Shown: positions 42,217 through 50,887 of the stretch, one piece after another
How the letters are laid out: each line of letters starts with the position of its first letter
Position numbering within the stretch: position 1 is the first letter of the stretch
The notes under the pieces: generated by a model
What the model saw: the letters and a program-made list of their open reading frames with translations, nothing else
What the model was told of the DNA's origin: nothing
Database searches by the model: none
NCBI GenBank assembly: GCA_017461565.1
Contig: JAFTXQ010000003.1
Span: forward strand, 99,746 to 163,745
Source: Oscillospiraceae bacterium
GTDB lineage: Bacteria; Bacillota; Clostridia; Oscillospirales; Ruminococcaceae
Length of the DNA: 64,000 nucleotides
Direction: 5' to 3'
Translations under genes and position numbers: made by a program

Positions 42217-44388
42217 CTATAAGATATCGTTGATATCGGATTTCAGAATATCCGCTTTAGGCCCGTAGATCGCTTGTATGCCGTTGCCTTTTTTGACAAG
42301 TCCCAGTGCGCCTTCGGCTTTCCATTCGGCTTCGTCTGCCACAAGCGACGCATCCTTGACGGTAACACGCAGCCTTGTCATGCAGGCGTCCACAAGCGTG
42401 ATATTATCTCTTCCGCCAAGCAGCGCAATTATCCTTTCGGGGCGGCTGTCTGAGGATACATGCTGCTTTGGGACTGCACTGTCATCCTCGGCGTTATCGA
42501 CTGTATAATTTCCGAGACGTCCGGGGGTAGCATATCTGAATTTTCCTATCATAAAATACGCAACCAGATATCCTACGATGAAGAATACTACGCAGCAGAT
42601 GAGGAAATTGATTATATCTCCTGCAAGCCCTGCTTCCAGCGACATAGGAACTCTTGTGGCGAACTCCAGATTTCCGAATGAATGAAGTCTTAAGTCGATA
42701 ACCCCTGACAATGCAAATGCAATACCCTGGAGGATCGCATAAACGATATACAGTGGTAAGGCACAGAACATGAACATAAATTCGATAGGCTCGGTAACGC
42801 CTGTAAGGAATACAGCCAGCGCTGTTGAAATGAACATGGAGCGGTAACGCTTGCGCTTGTCGGGATCGACTCTGCGGTACATTGCAAGTCCAACGCCAAG
42901 CAGCAGTCCCGAAGCGCCTATCATCTGTCCAACCTTAAAGCGTGCAGGGGTTACGGTAGTCAACAGCGTTTCGTATGCGGCGGTGTCCCCTGCATTTTTG
43001 AAGTTGATAAGATCGGTTATCCATGCAAGCCACAGCGGATCCTGACCGAAAACGGCAGAACCTGCGCTTATTCCTGTCTGAATGATATAGCTGCCGCCGA
43101 AGCTGGTGTAATTCATAGGGATAGTCAGCATGTGATGCAGACCGAATGGCAGCAGCAGACGTTCAAGGGTTCCATAAATAAACGGGGCGAGCAAGGGTGA
43201 GGTATCAGCGGAGTTAGCGATCCAGATACCGAACTCGTTTATACCTGTCTGGACGAGCGGCCATACCAGCGCCAGTATCAGCGATACTATAACTGACCAC
43301 AGTATTACCACAAGAGGCACAAATCTCTTTCCGTTAAAGAAAGACAGTGCATCGGGAAGCTTTCGGAAATTGTAGTACCTGTTATACACCACACCGCCTA
43401 CAAAGCCTGAAATGATGCCTATGAATACACCCATATTGAGCGCAGGCGAGCCGAGGACAGAGGTGAAGTAGTTTGCCACCTGCATTTCCTGTCCAAACAG
43501 TGAGGTGGTTACTGCATCGGGGTCGGACAACATATCATTGGTGACGCCGAAAACTGCGCCTGTGATATTATTGATAAGGATAAACGCCAGCAGTGCTGCA
43601 AAAGCGCCGCCTGCTTTTTCCTTTGCCCACGAGCCGCCTATAGCTACGGCAAAAAGGATATGCAGGTTGCTTATTATAGCCCAGCCTATGCTTTCCATTA
43701 CGCTGCCAATCGAAATGATGAGCGGCACATCCGCACCTGCCATGGCGATCAGCTTGCCCAGGCTTATCATAAGTCCGGCGGCAGGCATAACTGCGATAAC
43801 GGTCATAAGCACCTTGCCTAGTTTTTGCAGAAAATCGAAGTTAAGCCCGTGCTTTTCTTTAGGATTTTCGGCGATGGATTCAGTTCCGGCAGGGGTAGGT
43901 GCATGCGGAACTTCCGCTTCTGTAAATGTAATAAGCGGATCGCCTGTCCTTATTTCTCCTGTCGGGAATGAAAGTGCCTTGTCCTGAGCGCCGTCGCATA
44001 TTATTACGGGAGTGAGCGTAGTTATTCCTTTTTCACTTAGCAGTTTGATATCAGCTTCTGCGATAAGCTCTCCTGCTTTTACTTTGTCTCCGACTTTTTT
44101 ATAAGATCTGAAGCCCTCGCCTTTCAGTGAAACTGTTTCAAGTCCGAAGTGCACCAGTATCTCAAGACCGTCCTCTGACGAAAAACCGTAGGCGTGCTTT
44201 GCCTCTGCTACGGAAGATATCTCGCCGTTTACAGGGCTGTATATCTTTCCATCAGATGGCATGATGGCACATCCGTCTCCCAGTATCCTGTCTGCAAATA
44301 CAGGGTCAGGGACATCTGAAAGCGGAACGACCTTTCCGTTAAGCGGAGAAAAAACGCAAGGAGCGTTTGGCGTATCTGCTTTATTCAT
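42217..44388 (-). CDS. PTS EIIABC transporter, glucose/maltose family
   Basis: A 723-residue fused permease. Order: EIIA of the glucose type (residues 1-150, phospho-His80 in ILVHFGLETV with a helper His65), then EIIC with about ten membrane segments (about 185-600), then EIIB at the C-terminus (about 645-723, phospho-Cys669 in DACMTRLRV). The presence of MapP-like phosphatase, malQ and pullulanase genes nearby suggests maltose as the substrate, but glucose or trehalose cannot be excluded. The start at 44388 follows TGGAGGATATAT. The operon supplies its own HPr and enzyme I. Confidence 0.93.
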   Translation of the reverse strand: MNKADTPNAPCVFSPLNGKVVPLSDVPDPVFADRILGDGCAIMPSDGKIYSPVNGEISSVAEAKHAYGFSSEDGLEILVHFGLETVSLKGEGFRSYKKVGDKVKAGELIAEADIKLLSEKGITTLTPVIICDGAQDKALSFPTGEIRTGDPLITFTEAEVPHAPTPAGTESIAENPKEKHGLNFDFLQKLGKVLMTVIAVMPAAGLMISLGKLIAMAGADVPLIISIGSVMESIGWAIISNLHILFAVAIGGSWAKEKAGGAFAALLAFILINNITGAVFGVTNDMLSDPDAVTTSLFGQEMQVANYFTSVLGSPALNMGVFIGIISGFVGGVVYNRYYNFRKLPDALSFFNGKRFVPLVVILWSVIVSLILALVWPLVQTGINEFGIWIANSADTSPLLAPFIYGTLERLLLPFGLHHMLTIPMNYTSFGGSYIIQTGISAGSAVFGQDPLWLAWITDLINFKNAGDTAAYETLLTTVTPARFKVGQMIGASGLLLGVGLAMYRRVDPDKRKRYRSMFISTALAVFLTGVTEPIEFMFMFCALPLYIVYAILQGIAFALSGVIDLRLHSFGNLEFATRVPMSLEAGLAGDIINFLICCVVFFIVGYLVAYFMIGKFRYATPGRLGNYTVDNAEDDSAVPKQHVSSDSRPERIIALLGGRDNITLVDACMTRLRVTVKDASLVADEAEWKAEGALGLVKKGNGIQAIYGPKADILKSDINDIL

Positions 44389-44424
44389 ATATATCCTCCA
44401 TTTTCTGATCTGTAAAAATAAAAT

Positions 44425-44442
44425 CCGTGCAGCGCTGCACGG
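44425..44442 (-). promoter_or_regulatory. Perfect palindrome upstream of the PTS operon, candidate operator
   Basis: An 18-base perfect dyad CCGTGCAGCGCTGCACGG without a loop, 37 bases before the EIIABC start. A loop-free dyad fits a repressor site better than an RNA hairpin. Its AGCGCT core also occurs in the palindrome ahead of pulA (47462). The regulator is not visible. Confidence 0.5.
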
Positions 44443-44512
44443 CACTTGTTTATTAAATTCCCCGAAAAATATGGTTATATTCCTGCTTGATGCCTGTATA
44501 ATATGATTTTGT

Positions 44513-44554
44513 CAAAAAAACAGCTCCGAAAGTTCGATAAGCTTTCGGAGCTGT
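44513..44554 (-). terminator. Terminator after the CPCC gene
   Basis: Stem ACAGCTCCGAAAG (44520-44532) / CTTTCGGAGCTGT (44542-44554). On the minus strand it is followed by a T run. Confidence 0.85.
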
Positions 44555-44556
44555 TT

Positions 44557-44805
44557 TTATTCTTCTGACTTTCTTTGTGGTATCTCTTCGCTGTGAGGAG
44601 GCCTTACATAGCGCAGCAGGCGTTCTTCGCAGGCACCGAACAGGTTATAATTGCGCTTGGCTTCGATAAGGCTTATGCCGTTTGCGCCGCCTGCACAATC
44701 GGGACACTCCGCCTGAGATGGATCGTCCTCCCAATAGCACACGGGGCATATATCATAAGCTTCGCTTACGGTAAGGTTACCGCAGCATTGACATGGATGA
44801 TTCAT
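44557..44805 (-). CDS. CPCC-family cysteine-rich protein
   Basis: An 82-residue protein with three CxxC-like pairs: CQCC near the start (CPCC in most members), CPVC near residue 24 and CPDC near residue 38, ending in an ARPP-like basic segment. It probably binds zinc (family PF14206). Function unknown. The start at 44805 has GAGG; a GTG four codons earlier lacks spacing. It lies 8 bases after the toxin-like gene, a position where immunity genes are often found, but no such role is shown for the family. Confidence 0.82.
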   Translation of the reverse strand: MNHPCQCCGNLTVSEAYDICPVCYWEDDPSQAECPDCAGGANGISLIEAKRNYNLFGACEERLLRYVRPPHSEEIPQRKSEE

Positions 44806-44813
44806 ATTGCACC

Positions 44814-45440
44814 TCACTGTCTGTTCCAGTATTCTATTCCGTCATCCGGAATGAAGTAGGTCCTTATGTAGCCATCGTCCGCAAGCACTAAAAATTCTCC
44901 CGTAGACTCTCTGAAATACATGAAATCTCCGTCATCGGAGTATTTTGTAAGTATATCCTCATCCTCGCTTGCTATCAGTGCATTTGCATGTTCAAGGTAT
45001 TCTTCAAGGGTTATCTTTCCGAAAATTGGTGTAAATTCATCGCCATGCTTTTCGTAATGCTGTGTGTATTTTGATTCCGAACGGAAGTAGTATTCTATTT
45101 CGACCTTGCTTTCCGTCGGTGCTGAGGTTTCGGGGACGCTTTCTGTGGAGCTGCTTTGTTCGGTCGTTGAAGATGTTGAGGTTGCTGAGCTTTGCGGAGT
45201 GCTTTCAGGAAGCGATGATATCTCATCGTTTTCCGAGGATATATCATCCTGCTTTGATGAGCTGCTGTCTGAGACTGTGTCGGAATAGTATGTGTCTCCC
45301 GAGCCTGAACCTGAGCTTTCGGAGGTGCCCAACAGCAAGCCAAGCTCATCCTTGAAGAATATTCCTCCGATTATCAGTGCGACCAGCAATATAACGGGAA
45401 GCACGTGCTTTTTGAAGTCTATTTTTTTCTTGTTGTCCAT
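44814..45440 (-). CDS. Membrane-anchored protein with a toxin-like C-terminal domain
   Basis: A 208-residue protein with a short basic cytosolic end, one membrane segment (about 12-32), and a long Ser/Thr/Glu-rich linker (about 40-112). A compact C-terminal domain follows (about 113-208). That domain has HYEKHGDEF, LEEYLEHANALI, and a final GYIRTYFIPDDGIEYW. This pattern of KHG-EF, EEYL-A and a late IRT-F-P-G is like that of small RNase-type toxin domains of the BECR fold at the ends of polymorphic toxins. The topology places the domain outside the cell. The function is not established. Confidence 0.65.
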   Translation of the reverse strand: MDNKKKIDFKKHVLPVILLVALIIGGIFFKDELGLLLGTSESSGSGSGDTYYSDTVSDSSSSKQDDISSENDEISSLPESTPQSSATSTSSTTEQSSSTESVPETSAPTESKVEIEYYFRSESKYTQHYEKHGDEFTPIFGKITLEEYLEHANALIASEDEDILTKYSDDGDFMYFRESTGEFLVLADDGYIRTYFIPDDGIEYWNRQ

Positions 45441-45489
45441 AATTTCTCCTTAGCTTTTTTGTAAAGTATATCAAATCGAAAAGAAGTTG

Positions 45490-47400
45490 TCAAGTCCGAT
45501 ATTTCAGCAACAATATGCTCTGTGGCATTGCGGAGACCTTGCCTCTGCATTCTCCTGAAGACGAAGCTCCTGCGTGGACTCCGTCCGCAAGGATATCGAA
45601 TACTCCTTCAGGCAGTCGTATAGCAGCAGGACGCCTGTTCGGATTTATGACCAATATAAGGTCGTCGATGTGCATGGCGAAGGCGCATCCTGACAGATCC
45701 TCAAATCGGAGCTTTTGCCGTATGATCTCGGCATCCGTCATACGGAATAAGGGATATGCTTTTCTTATTGCGATAAGCCCTTTGTAGTATTCCATTATAC
45801 TGCGGTTTTCGGTGACTAAGTTCCATTTTATACAGTTTACGCTGTCGTCGGAACGATAACTGTTATGATCGTATCCTCCATTGCAGTCGGGCTTGGAGCG
45901 CAGAAGCTCCTGTCCCGCCTGTATAAATGGGATCCCCTGTGCAAGAAACACCAGCGCCGCTCCAAGCTTGTTCACTCTCAGACGTTCCTCATAGGAAGCC
46001 TTGGGCATGGATAAGCACAGTTTGTCCCAGAATGTGAGATTGTCGTGCGACTCTACATAATTTATACAATGCAAAGGCGTTTTGGCCCAGCATTGGCGCT
46101 CGGGTCTTATCACATCGGGGTGATATATTCCTCCGCACATTACGGATTTTATAAGCTCACGCCGCTCTTTTGTTTTGTTTCCGTTTATGTAGCCGCAGTC
46201 CCTGTCGTCAAATACCGAGCCTTTGATGCCGTCTCGGATGTCGTCAGAAAACATTGCAAATCCGTCGAGTTTCTCGGCGTGATGCTTCAGCGCACGTTGT
46301 TCTTCGGGCAGCGGCGAGCAACCGCCTGTCCAGCCTTCGCCGTAAAGCAGGATGTCAGGATTTATGCGGCGCAGTTTTTTTGCACAGCGGTTCAACGTTC
46401 CGATGTCCGTAAGTCCCATCAGGTCAAAACGGAAGCCGTCCAGGTGATAATCTTCCGCAAGTGCGCACAGGCTGTCGCAAATAAATCTGCCTGCCATTCT
46501 TCGTTCGGATGCAAATTCATTTCCGCAGCCTGAGCCGTTGGAGTAGTGTCCGTTGCTATGTCTGTAATAGTAATGTGGAAAGATCTTTCCGAACGGCGAA
46601 TCATCTGCGTCAAAGGAATGATTGTATACCACATCCAGTATGACGCCTATGCCGCGTCTGTGAAGCGCCATCACCAAGCTGCGAAGCTCCTTGACACGTG
46701 TGAGTCCATTAAAAGGATCGGACGAATAGCTCCCTTCGGGGACGTTGTAGTGCAACGGATCGTAGCCCCAGTTGAACTGGGCTTTATGAGAAGTCTCATC
46801 GATGCTTGCAAAGTCCATTACAGGCAGCAGGTGCACATGCGTTATCCCAAGCCCACTAAGATAGTCTGCTCCGACACTATCCCCATAGCTGTTGGTGACG
46901 TTGTCTTCGCAGAAAGCGAGGAATTTGCCACGGTGTATATGATCTGTATTTTCATCCATGGAGAAATCACGCACGTGAAGCTCGTATATTACTGCGTCCG
47001 AGGGAGAAGAAAGCGAGATCGGACGGTCATTTTCCCAGCCCTTTACATAGACAGATTTTTGTGAGAATATCATACTCCGAAGTCCGTTTGCACCTGCACT
47101 TTTGGAATATATATCGGGCGTTTCTCGGGTAATGCCGTCAGCTGTCACGCAATAAGTGTAATAGGCTCCGTCAAGGTCTCCTGATACAGTGCAGCGCCAC
47201 ACGCCCTTTTGGTCCATCTGCATAGGTCGTATGATATGAGGTGCGGCGCTCCTGCTGTTTTCATAAATATTGAGCTTGATCTGCTGTGCATAGGGCGACC
47301 ACAAAGCAAATTCAGTTTTGCTTTTTGAGTATGATGCGCCCAGTCTGCAATTACAGGCATATTTTCTGTCTGTCTCTGAAAAGTCGTATTTTCCGTCCAT
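45490..47400 (-). CDS. pulA: Type I pullulanase
   Basis: A 636-residue GH13 enzyme that cuts alpha-1,6 branches of glycogen, starch fragments or pullulan. It has an N-terminal CBM48-like domain (about 25-120) and a catalytic barrel. The type I signature is FNWGYDP (209-215). DVVYNH (256-261) is followed by the nucleophile Asp326 in GFRFDLMG and the acid/base Glu355 in LLYGEGW. No signal peptide is present, so it acts inside the cell on imported dextrins. A LacI-type palindrome lies about 60 bases upstream. Confidence 0.95.
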   Translation of the reverse strand: MDGKYDFSETDRKYACNCRLGASYSKSKTEFALWSPYAQQIKLNIYENSRSAAPHIIRPMQMDQKGVWRCTVSGDLDGAYYTYCVTADGITRETPDIYSKSAGANGLRSMIFSQKSVYVKGWENDRPISLSSPSDAVIYELHVRDFSMDENTDHIHRGKFLAFCEDNVTNSYGDSVGADYLSGLGITHVHLLPVMDFASIDETSHKAQFNWGYDPLHYNVPEGSYSSDPFNGLTRVKELRSLVMALHRRGIGVILDVVYNHSFDADDSPFGKIFPHYYYRHSNGHYSNGSGCGNEFASERRMAGRFICDSLCALAEDYHLDGFRFDLMGLTDIGTLNRCAKKLRRINPDILLYGEGWTGGCSPLPEEQRALKHHAEKLDGFAMFSDDIRDGIKGSVFDDRDCGYINGNKTKERRELIKSVMCGGIYHPDVIRPERQCWAKTPLHCINYVESHDNLTFWDKLCLSMPKASYEERLRVNKLGAALVFLAQGIPFIQAGQELLRSKPDCNGGYDHNSYRSDDSVNCIKWNLVTENRSIMEYYKGLIAIRKAYPLFRMTDAEIIRQKLRFEDLSGCAFAMHIDDLILVINPNRRPAAIRLPEGVFDILADGVHAGASSSGECRGKVSAMPQSILLLKYRT

Positions 47401-47461
47401 TCCGCACTCCTGTAAGATGTTAGATCTGTCTGTTATATTTTAACACATAATCTGTGGTTTT

Positions 47462-47473
47462 ACAAGCGCTTGT
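47462..47473 (-). promoter_or_regulatory. LacI/cre-like palindrome ahead of pulA
   Basis: Perfect dyad ACAAGCGCTTGT with the AAGCGCTT core of LacI/CcpA-family sites. It touches the stop codon of the upstream sugar-binding protein gene and is about 60 bases before the pulA start. Confidence 0.4.
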
Positions 47474-48732
47474 CAGTCATTTTCGGATGCCTCAAGCAGT
47501 ACGGCTCCGACATACCCGTCAAGTGCTTCCTGAAGATTATGCTTTGTCACTTCGTTTGATATGATAGCCTGTGCAAAGTCCTCTGCGGCGCTGCTGAAAC
47601 ATTCTGTGCTGCCACGAGGAACGGAATGTTCAAGCTGTTGTATCAGTGCGCTGACCTCGGGATATCCTGAAAGAAGTTTTTTGTCATTCATCAATAGCGT
47701 GTCGGTCGGTGCTGCTGACAGCTTTTCAAGCATCTTACGCTGACATTCTGTTCCGGCAAGCCATTGGGCAAGCTTTTCCGCCTCATCTTTGGCAGCGCTT
47801 GCAGAGTTTATTCCGATCAGGATATATTCCGCCGTGCTTATAAGCTGCACTGTTTCTCCGTTTGACAGAGTTATTTTCGGAAGCTTTGCAGCGGAGTAGT
47901 TTTTCCCGAGAGAGCTTTTTATCTCGTCGCAGTTTTCGGTGCAAGAGATCGCAGCTGAGATGCTGCCATCAGCAAATCCACGCTTTATTTTTCGGTCATC
48001 GCAGCTGCTTATGAAATTGTTGTCAGCTGTCAGTCTGAGCAGATATTCGCCTGCGAGAAATCCTGCCGAGCTGTTGAAATCGCATTTTTCGGGACAGAAT
48101 CCGTCGTCGCTTAACGGTCTGCAGCCTGCTCCCAGAAAAAACGCCATCTGACACAGCTCGTCCTTGATATCTGCCGCAATATTCAGCCCGGCGCCGATAT
48201 CTTTCTGAAGCATGATATCCAGGTTATCTGCCTCATCCTCGGTGAATTTTGTCTTGTCATAGTAAAGAAAACAGGTCTTTGCCTCACAGGGGTAACCGTA
48301 TATTCTCCCTTTTTCGGAGGCGCATTTCAGTGCATCTCCGAAGCATGACTGCAAAACGCCGCTTGAACCGTTTACGGCAGCTAGCGCTCCTTCCGATACA
48401 AGCTCTTTGATGTCACAAGACGAAAAAAAGAAAATATCTGCTGCCTGTGTGATGCTGTCAAGCACCTCTTCGGCGCAATCGTCGGTATCAACTGCACTGA
48501 AGCTGATCGCATAATGCTTGCTTCGATTATTGTCAGTGAATGCCTTGCACATCTCTCTCAAAAGCTCCTGTTGCTGAGGCTCGCCCCATATCGTAAGCCT
48601 TATAGTTTTGTTTTCTATATTTTGCGGCACTTCTGATTTGTCGGTTATATGCCGCTTGGGTATGCTGCAGCCTGTCACAAATAATATACTCAGCGTAAAG
48701 AGCAGGGCCGCCGTAGCTTTGACAATATTCAT
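47473..48732 (-). CDS. Extracellular solute-binding lipoprotein (ABC sugar type)
   Basis: A 419-residue lipoprotein. The signal peptide ends in the lipobox VTGC (Cys22). The mature part has the features of family 1 substrate-binding proteins: a LTIWGEPQQQELLREM strand-helix near residues 47-62, a central ADIFFFSS hinge, and a C-terminal AEKLAQWLAGTECQRKML region. It would deliver an oligosaccharide to an ABC permease. No permease or ATPase genes are adjacent. The start is ATG 48732, nine bases after GGAGG; two earlier ATGs are too close. Confidence 0.82.
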   Translation of the reverse strand: MNIVKATAALLFTLSILFVTGCSIPKRHITDKSEVPQNIENKTIRLTIWGEPQQQELLREMCKAFTDNNRSKHYAISFSAVDTDDCAEEVLDSITQAADIFFFSSCDIKELVSEGALAAVNGSSGVLQSCFGDALKCASEKGRIYGYPCEAKTCFLYYDKTKFTEDEADNLDIMLQKDIGAGLNIAADIKDELCQMAFFLGAGCRPLSDDGFCPEKCDFNSSAGFLAGEYLLRLTADNNFISSCDDRKIKRGFADGSISAAISCTENCDEIKSSLGKNYSAAKLPKITLSNGETVQLISTAEYILIGINSASAAKDEAEKLAQWLAGTECQRKMLEKLSAAPTDTLLMNDKKLLSGYPEVSALIQQLEHSVPRGSTECFSSAAEDFAQAIISNEVTKHNLQEALDGYVGAVLLEASEND

Positions 48733-48862
48733 AATCATCATCCTCCTGTAATATATTGTGGATTTATCGGTACAGATATTCAACCGCTGTTCCGGATCGG
48801 TGAACTGATCTGCCGGATTTTGTTGAGGGCCCGGGTGTTTTTTCGGAATAGATATTTCCTTA

Positions 48863-48891
48863 TTGACAAATAAATCTATTTCTGATATAAT
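48863..48891 (+). promoter_or_regulatory. Promoter of the TetR gene
   Basis: Perfect TTGACA (48863-48868), 17-base spacer, perfect TATAAT (48886-48891). Confidence 0.85.
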
Positions 48892-48919
48892 AAAACAAAC
48901 GTTACACAACGATTGTTTT
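48892..48919 (+). promoter_or_regulatory. TetR-type palindromic operator
   Basis: A 28-base interrupted dyad directly after the -10 box: AAAACAA (48892-48898) / TTGTTTT (48913-48919), with inner CGTT / AACG. The position over the start site fits autorepression by the TetR protein encoded next. Confidence 0.65.
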
Positions 48920-48935
48920 GTAAAGGGGAATAATA

Positions 48936-49541
48936 ATGCCGCCGAAAGCCAGATATACAAGAGAAGAAATCATTGATGTTGCCGTTGATCTTGCCGCAGA
49001 GCGTGGTATCAAGGCGCTTACTGCCCGTGAGTTGGGCGCCGCACTGGGTACTTCAGCACGTCCGATCTTTACTGCGTTCAAAAATATGGAGGAGGTCCTT
49101 GCCGAAGTGCGCAAGGCTGCACTTGCAAGGTTTGAGGTATATGCAAGGAGAGCTATGGATTATACACCTGTGTATAAGGAGCTTGGAGTGCAGATGATCT
49201 TGTTTGCTGTGGAGCAGCCGAAGCTGTATCGATTGCTGTTTATGACTGAGAAGCCTGAGGCGCAGAATTTTGACGATGTGTTTGCAAATCTCGGAGACAT
49301 GGCAGCTCTCAGCGTTGAGGTAATACAGCGTGATTATGAATTGAGCTATGAAAACGCAAGGCTGCTGTTCAAGCATAACTGGATCAACACCTATGCAATA
49401 GGTGCGCTTATTGCAACAGGTGTGTGCAGATTTTCACCAAACGAAATCCAGGATATGCTGAGCCGTGAGTTTGTGGCAATGCTTATGCTGATAAAATCGG
49501 GCAGGGCGGAAAGCTGTACTACTATTCCCGAAAAGCATTAA
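48936..49541 (+). CDS. TetR/AcrR family transcriptional regulator
   Basis: A 201-residue repressor. The N-terminal helix-turn-helix (about 8-55) has ALTARELGAALGTSARPIFTAFKNMEEV. The C-terminal helical domain (about 70-190) would bind a ligand and dimerise. The gene starts 17 bases after a strong palindrome that overlaps its own transcription start. It is probably cotranscribed with the HD-GYP gene 13 bases downstream, which may therefore be a target. Confidence 0.9.
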   Translation: MPPKARYTREEIIDVAVDLAAERGIKALTARELGAALGTSARPIFTAFKNMEEVLAEVRKAALARFEVYARRAMDYTPVYKELGVQMILFAVEQPKLYRLLFMTEKPEAQNFDDVFANLGDMAALSVEVIQRDYELSYENARLLFKHNWINTYAIGALIATGVCRFSPNEIQDMLSREFVAMLMLIKSGRAESCTTIPEKH

Positions 49542-49553
49542 GGCGGTGATGAT

Positions 49554-50867
49554 ATGGAACATATCAAGCTTCAGATAGGATGCTTTGCGGTACTTATGTA
49601 TGTTGCGTTCATATATGTGCGTGAGTGCGGAAGGTACAAAGTGAAAGGAAAATTATTCGCTAAACTGCTTATGCTTGGAATTTTCAGCGTTGTGCTTGAT
49701 GGAATGACGGCTTTTACGGTAAACTGCAGTGAGCTGATCGATACACCGCTCAATACTATATTGCATGGATTGTTCCTTACTGGTCTTGACTCGGTTATCT
49801 TTGTACTGTTTCTGTATATGCTCCATATTACAGGTGCGATGCCGGAAAGCAGATCCGGAAAAGCGCTGGTCTTTCTGCCGTTTGCAGCGAATGTGTTGGT
49901 TGTTTTATGCAATATCGGTTCTCTTGAGTACATCAGCGGCAGGATCACAAACTACTCAATGGGTGTTTCGGCGTATACCTGTTTTATTATGGCGACGGTT
50001 TATATAATCATGTCGGCGTTTGCGTTTTTCCGCAGGTGGCGCTATATCGAAAGTCATAAGCGTGCAAGTATTTTTACATATCTTCTTGTGCTTGCTGTGA
50101 CGACTGCGGTGCAGATGATCTTCCCCGAGACCCTTATTTCAAGTATTGCGGTGACCATTTTCATTCTTGGGGTCTATCTCAATCTTGAAAATCCTGCGAT
50201 AAGAGAGCTGTCCCATTTCCACAACGAAACGGTAATGAGCTTTGCAAACCTTATTGAAAACCGTGACAACAGCACAGGAGGGCACATAAAGCGCACCAGC
50301 CGCTATGTTGAGCTTATTGCTGACGAACTGCGAAACAGGGGATATTACAGTGAAACGCTTACAAAGGACTATATCACGAACCTTCTGAAAGCTGCACCTA
50401 TGCATGACATCGGAAAGATCTCCGTACCTGATGCTGTACTGCAAAAGCCCGGAAGGCTTACCGATGAGGAGTTTGATGAAATGAAGAAGCATGCCGCAAA
50501 TGGCGGCGATATAATCCGTGAGACCTTCCGCAATCTTGGTGATGAAGATTTCAGAAAGATGGCTTTTGAGGTTGCACGTTATCATCACGAAAAATGGAAC
50601 GGCAGAGGCTACCCCGAGGGGCTTAAACGGAAGAATATTCCGCTTTGTGCAAGGATCATGGCAGTTGCTGACGTATTTGACGCCGTTTCGGAGAGGCGCT
50701 GTTATCGTGAAGCAATGCCGATGGATAAGTGCTTTGAGATAATCGAGCAGGGCAGTGGACAGGATTTTGACCCGTTGATCGCTGATATCTTCCTTGATAT
50801 ACGGGACAGGGTAGAGGCTGTACATAGAGAGTTTGCGGAGAGCAATGAAGATCAGAAGAATATCTGA
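49554..50867 (+). CDS. Membrane-bound HD-GYP domain protein
   Basis: A 437-residue protein with about seven hydrophobic segments in residues 5-210 (a sensory membrane domain) and a C-terminal HD-GYP domain (about 220-420). The metal-binding and signature motifs are HDIGK (about 283-287), RYHHEKWNGRGYPEGL (about 343-358) and VADVFDAVSE. HD-GYP proteins often hydrolyse cyclic di-GMP or related dinucleotides. The sensory signal is unknown. Confidence 0.9.
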   Translation: MEHIKLQIGCFAVLMYVAFIYVRECGRYKVKGKLFAKLLMLGIFSVVLDGMTAFTVNCSELIDTPLNTILHGLFLTGLDSVIFVLFLYMLHITGAMPESRSGKALVFLPFAANVLVVLCNIGSLEYISGRITNYSMGVSAYTCFIMATVYIIMSAFAFFRRWRYIESHKRASIFTYLLVLAVTTAVQMIFPETLISSIAVTIFILGVYLNLENPAIRELSHFHNETVMSFANLIENRDNSTGGHIKRTSRYVELIADELRNRGYYSETLTKDYITNLLKAAPMHDIGKISVPDAVLQKPGRLTDEEFDEMKKHAANGGDIIRETFRNLGDEDFRKMAFEVARYHHEKWNGRGYPEGLKRKNIPLCARIMAVADVFDAVSERRCYREAMPMDKCFEIIEQGSGQDFDPLIADIFLDIRDRVEAVHREFAESNEDQKNI

Positions 50868-50887
50868 TATAAAATATGAGGTGCAAA

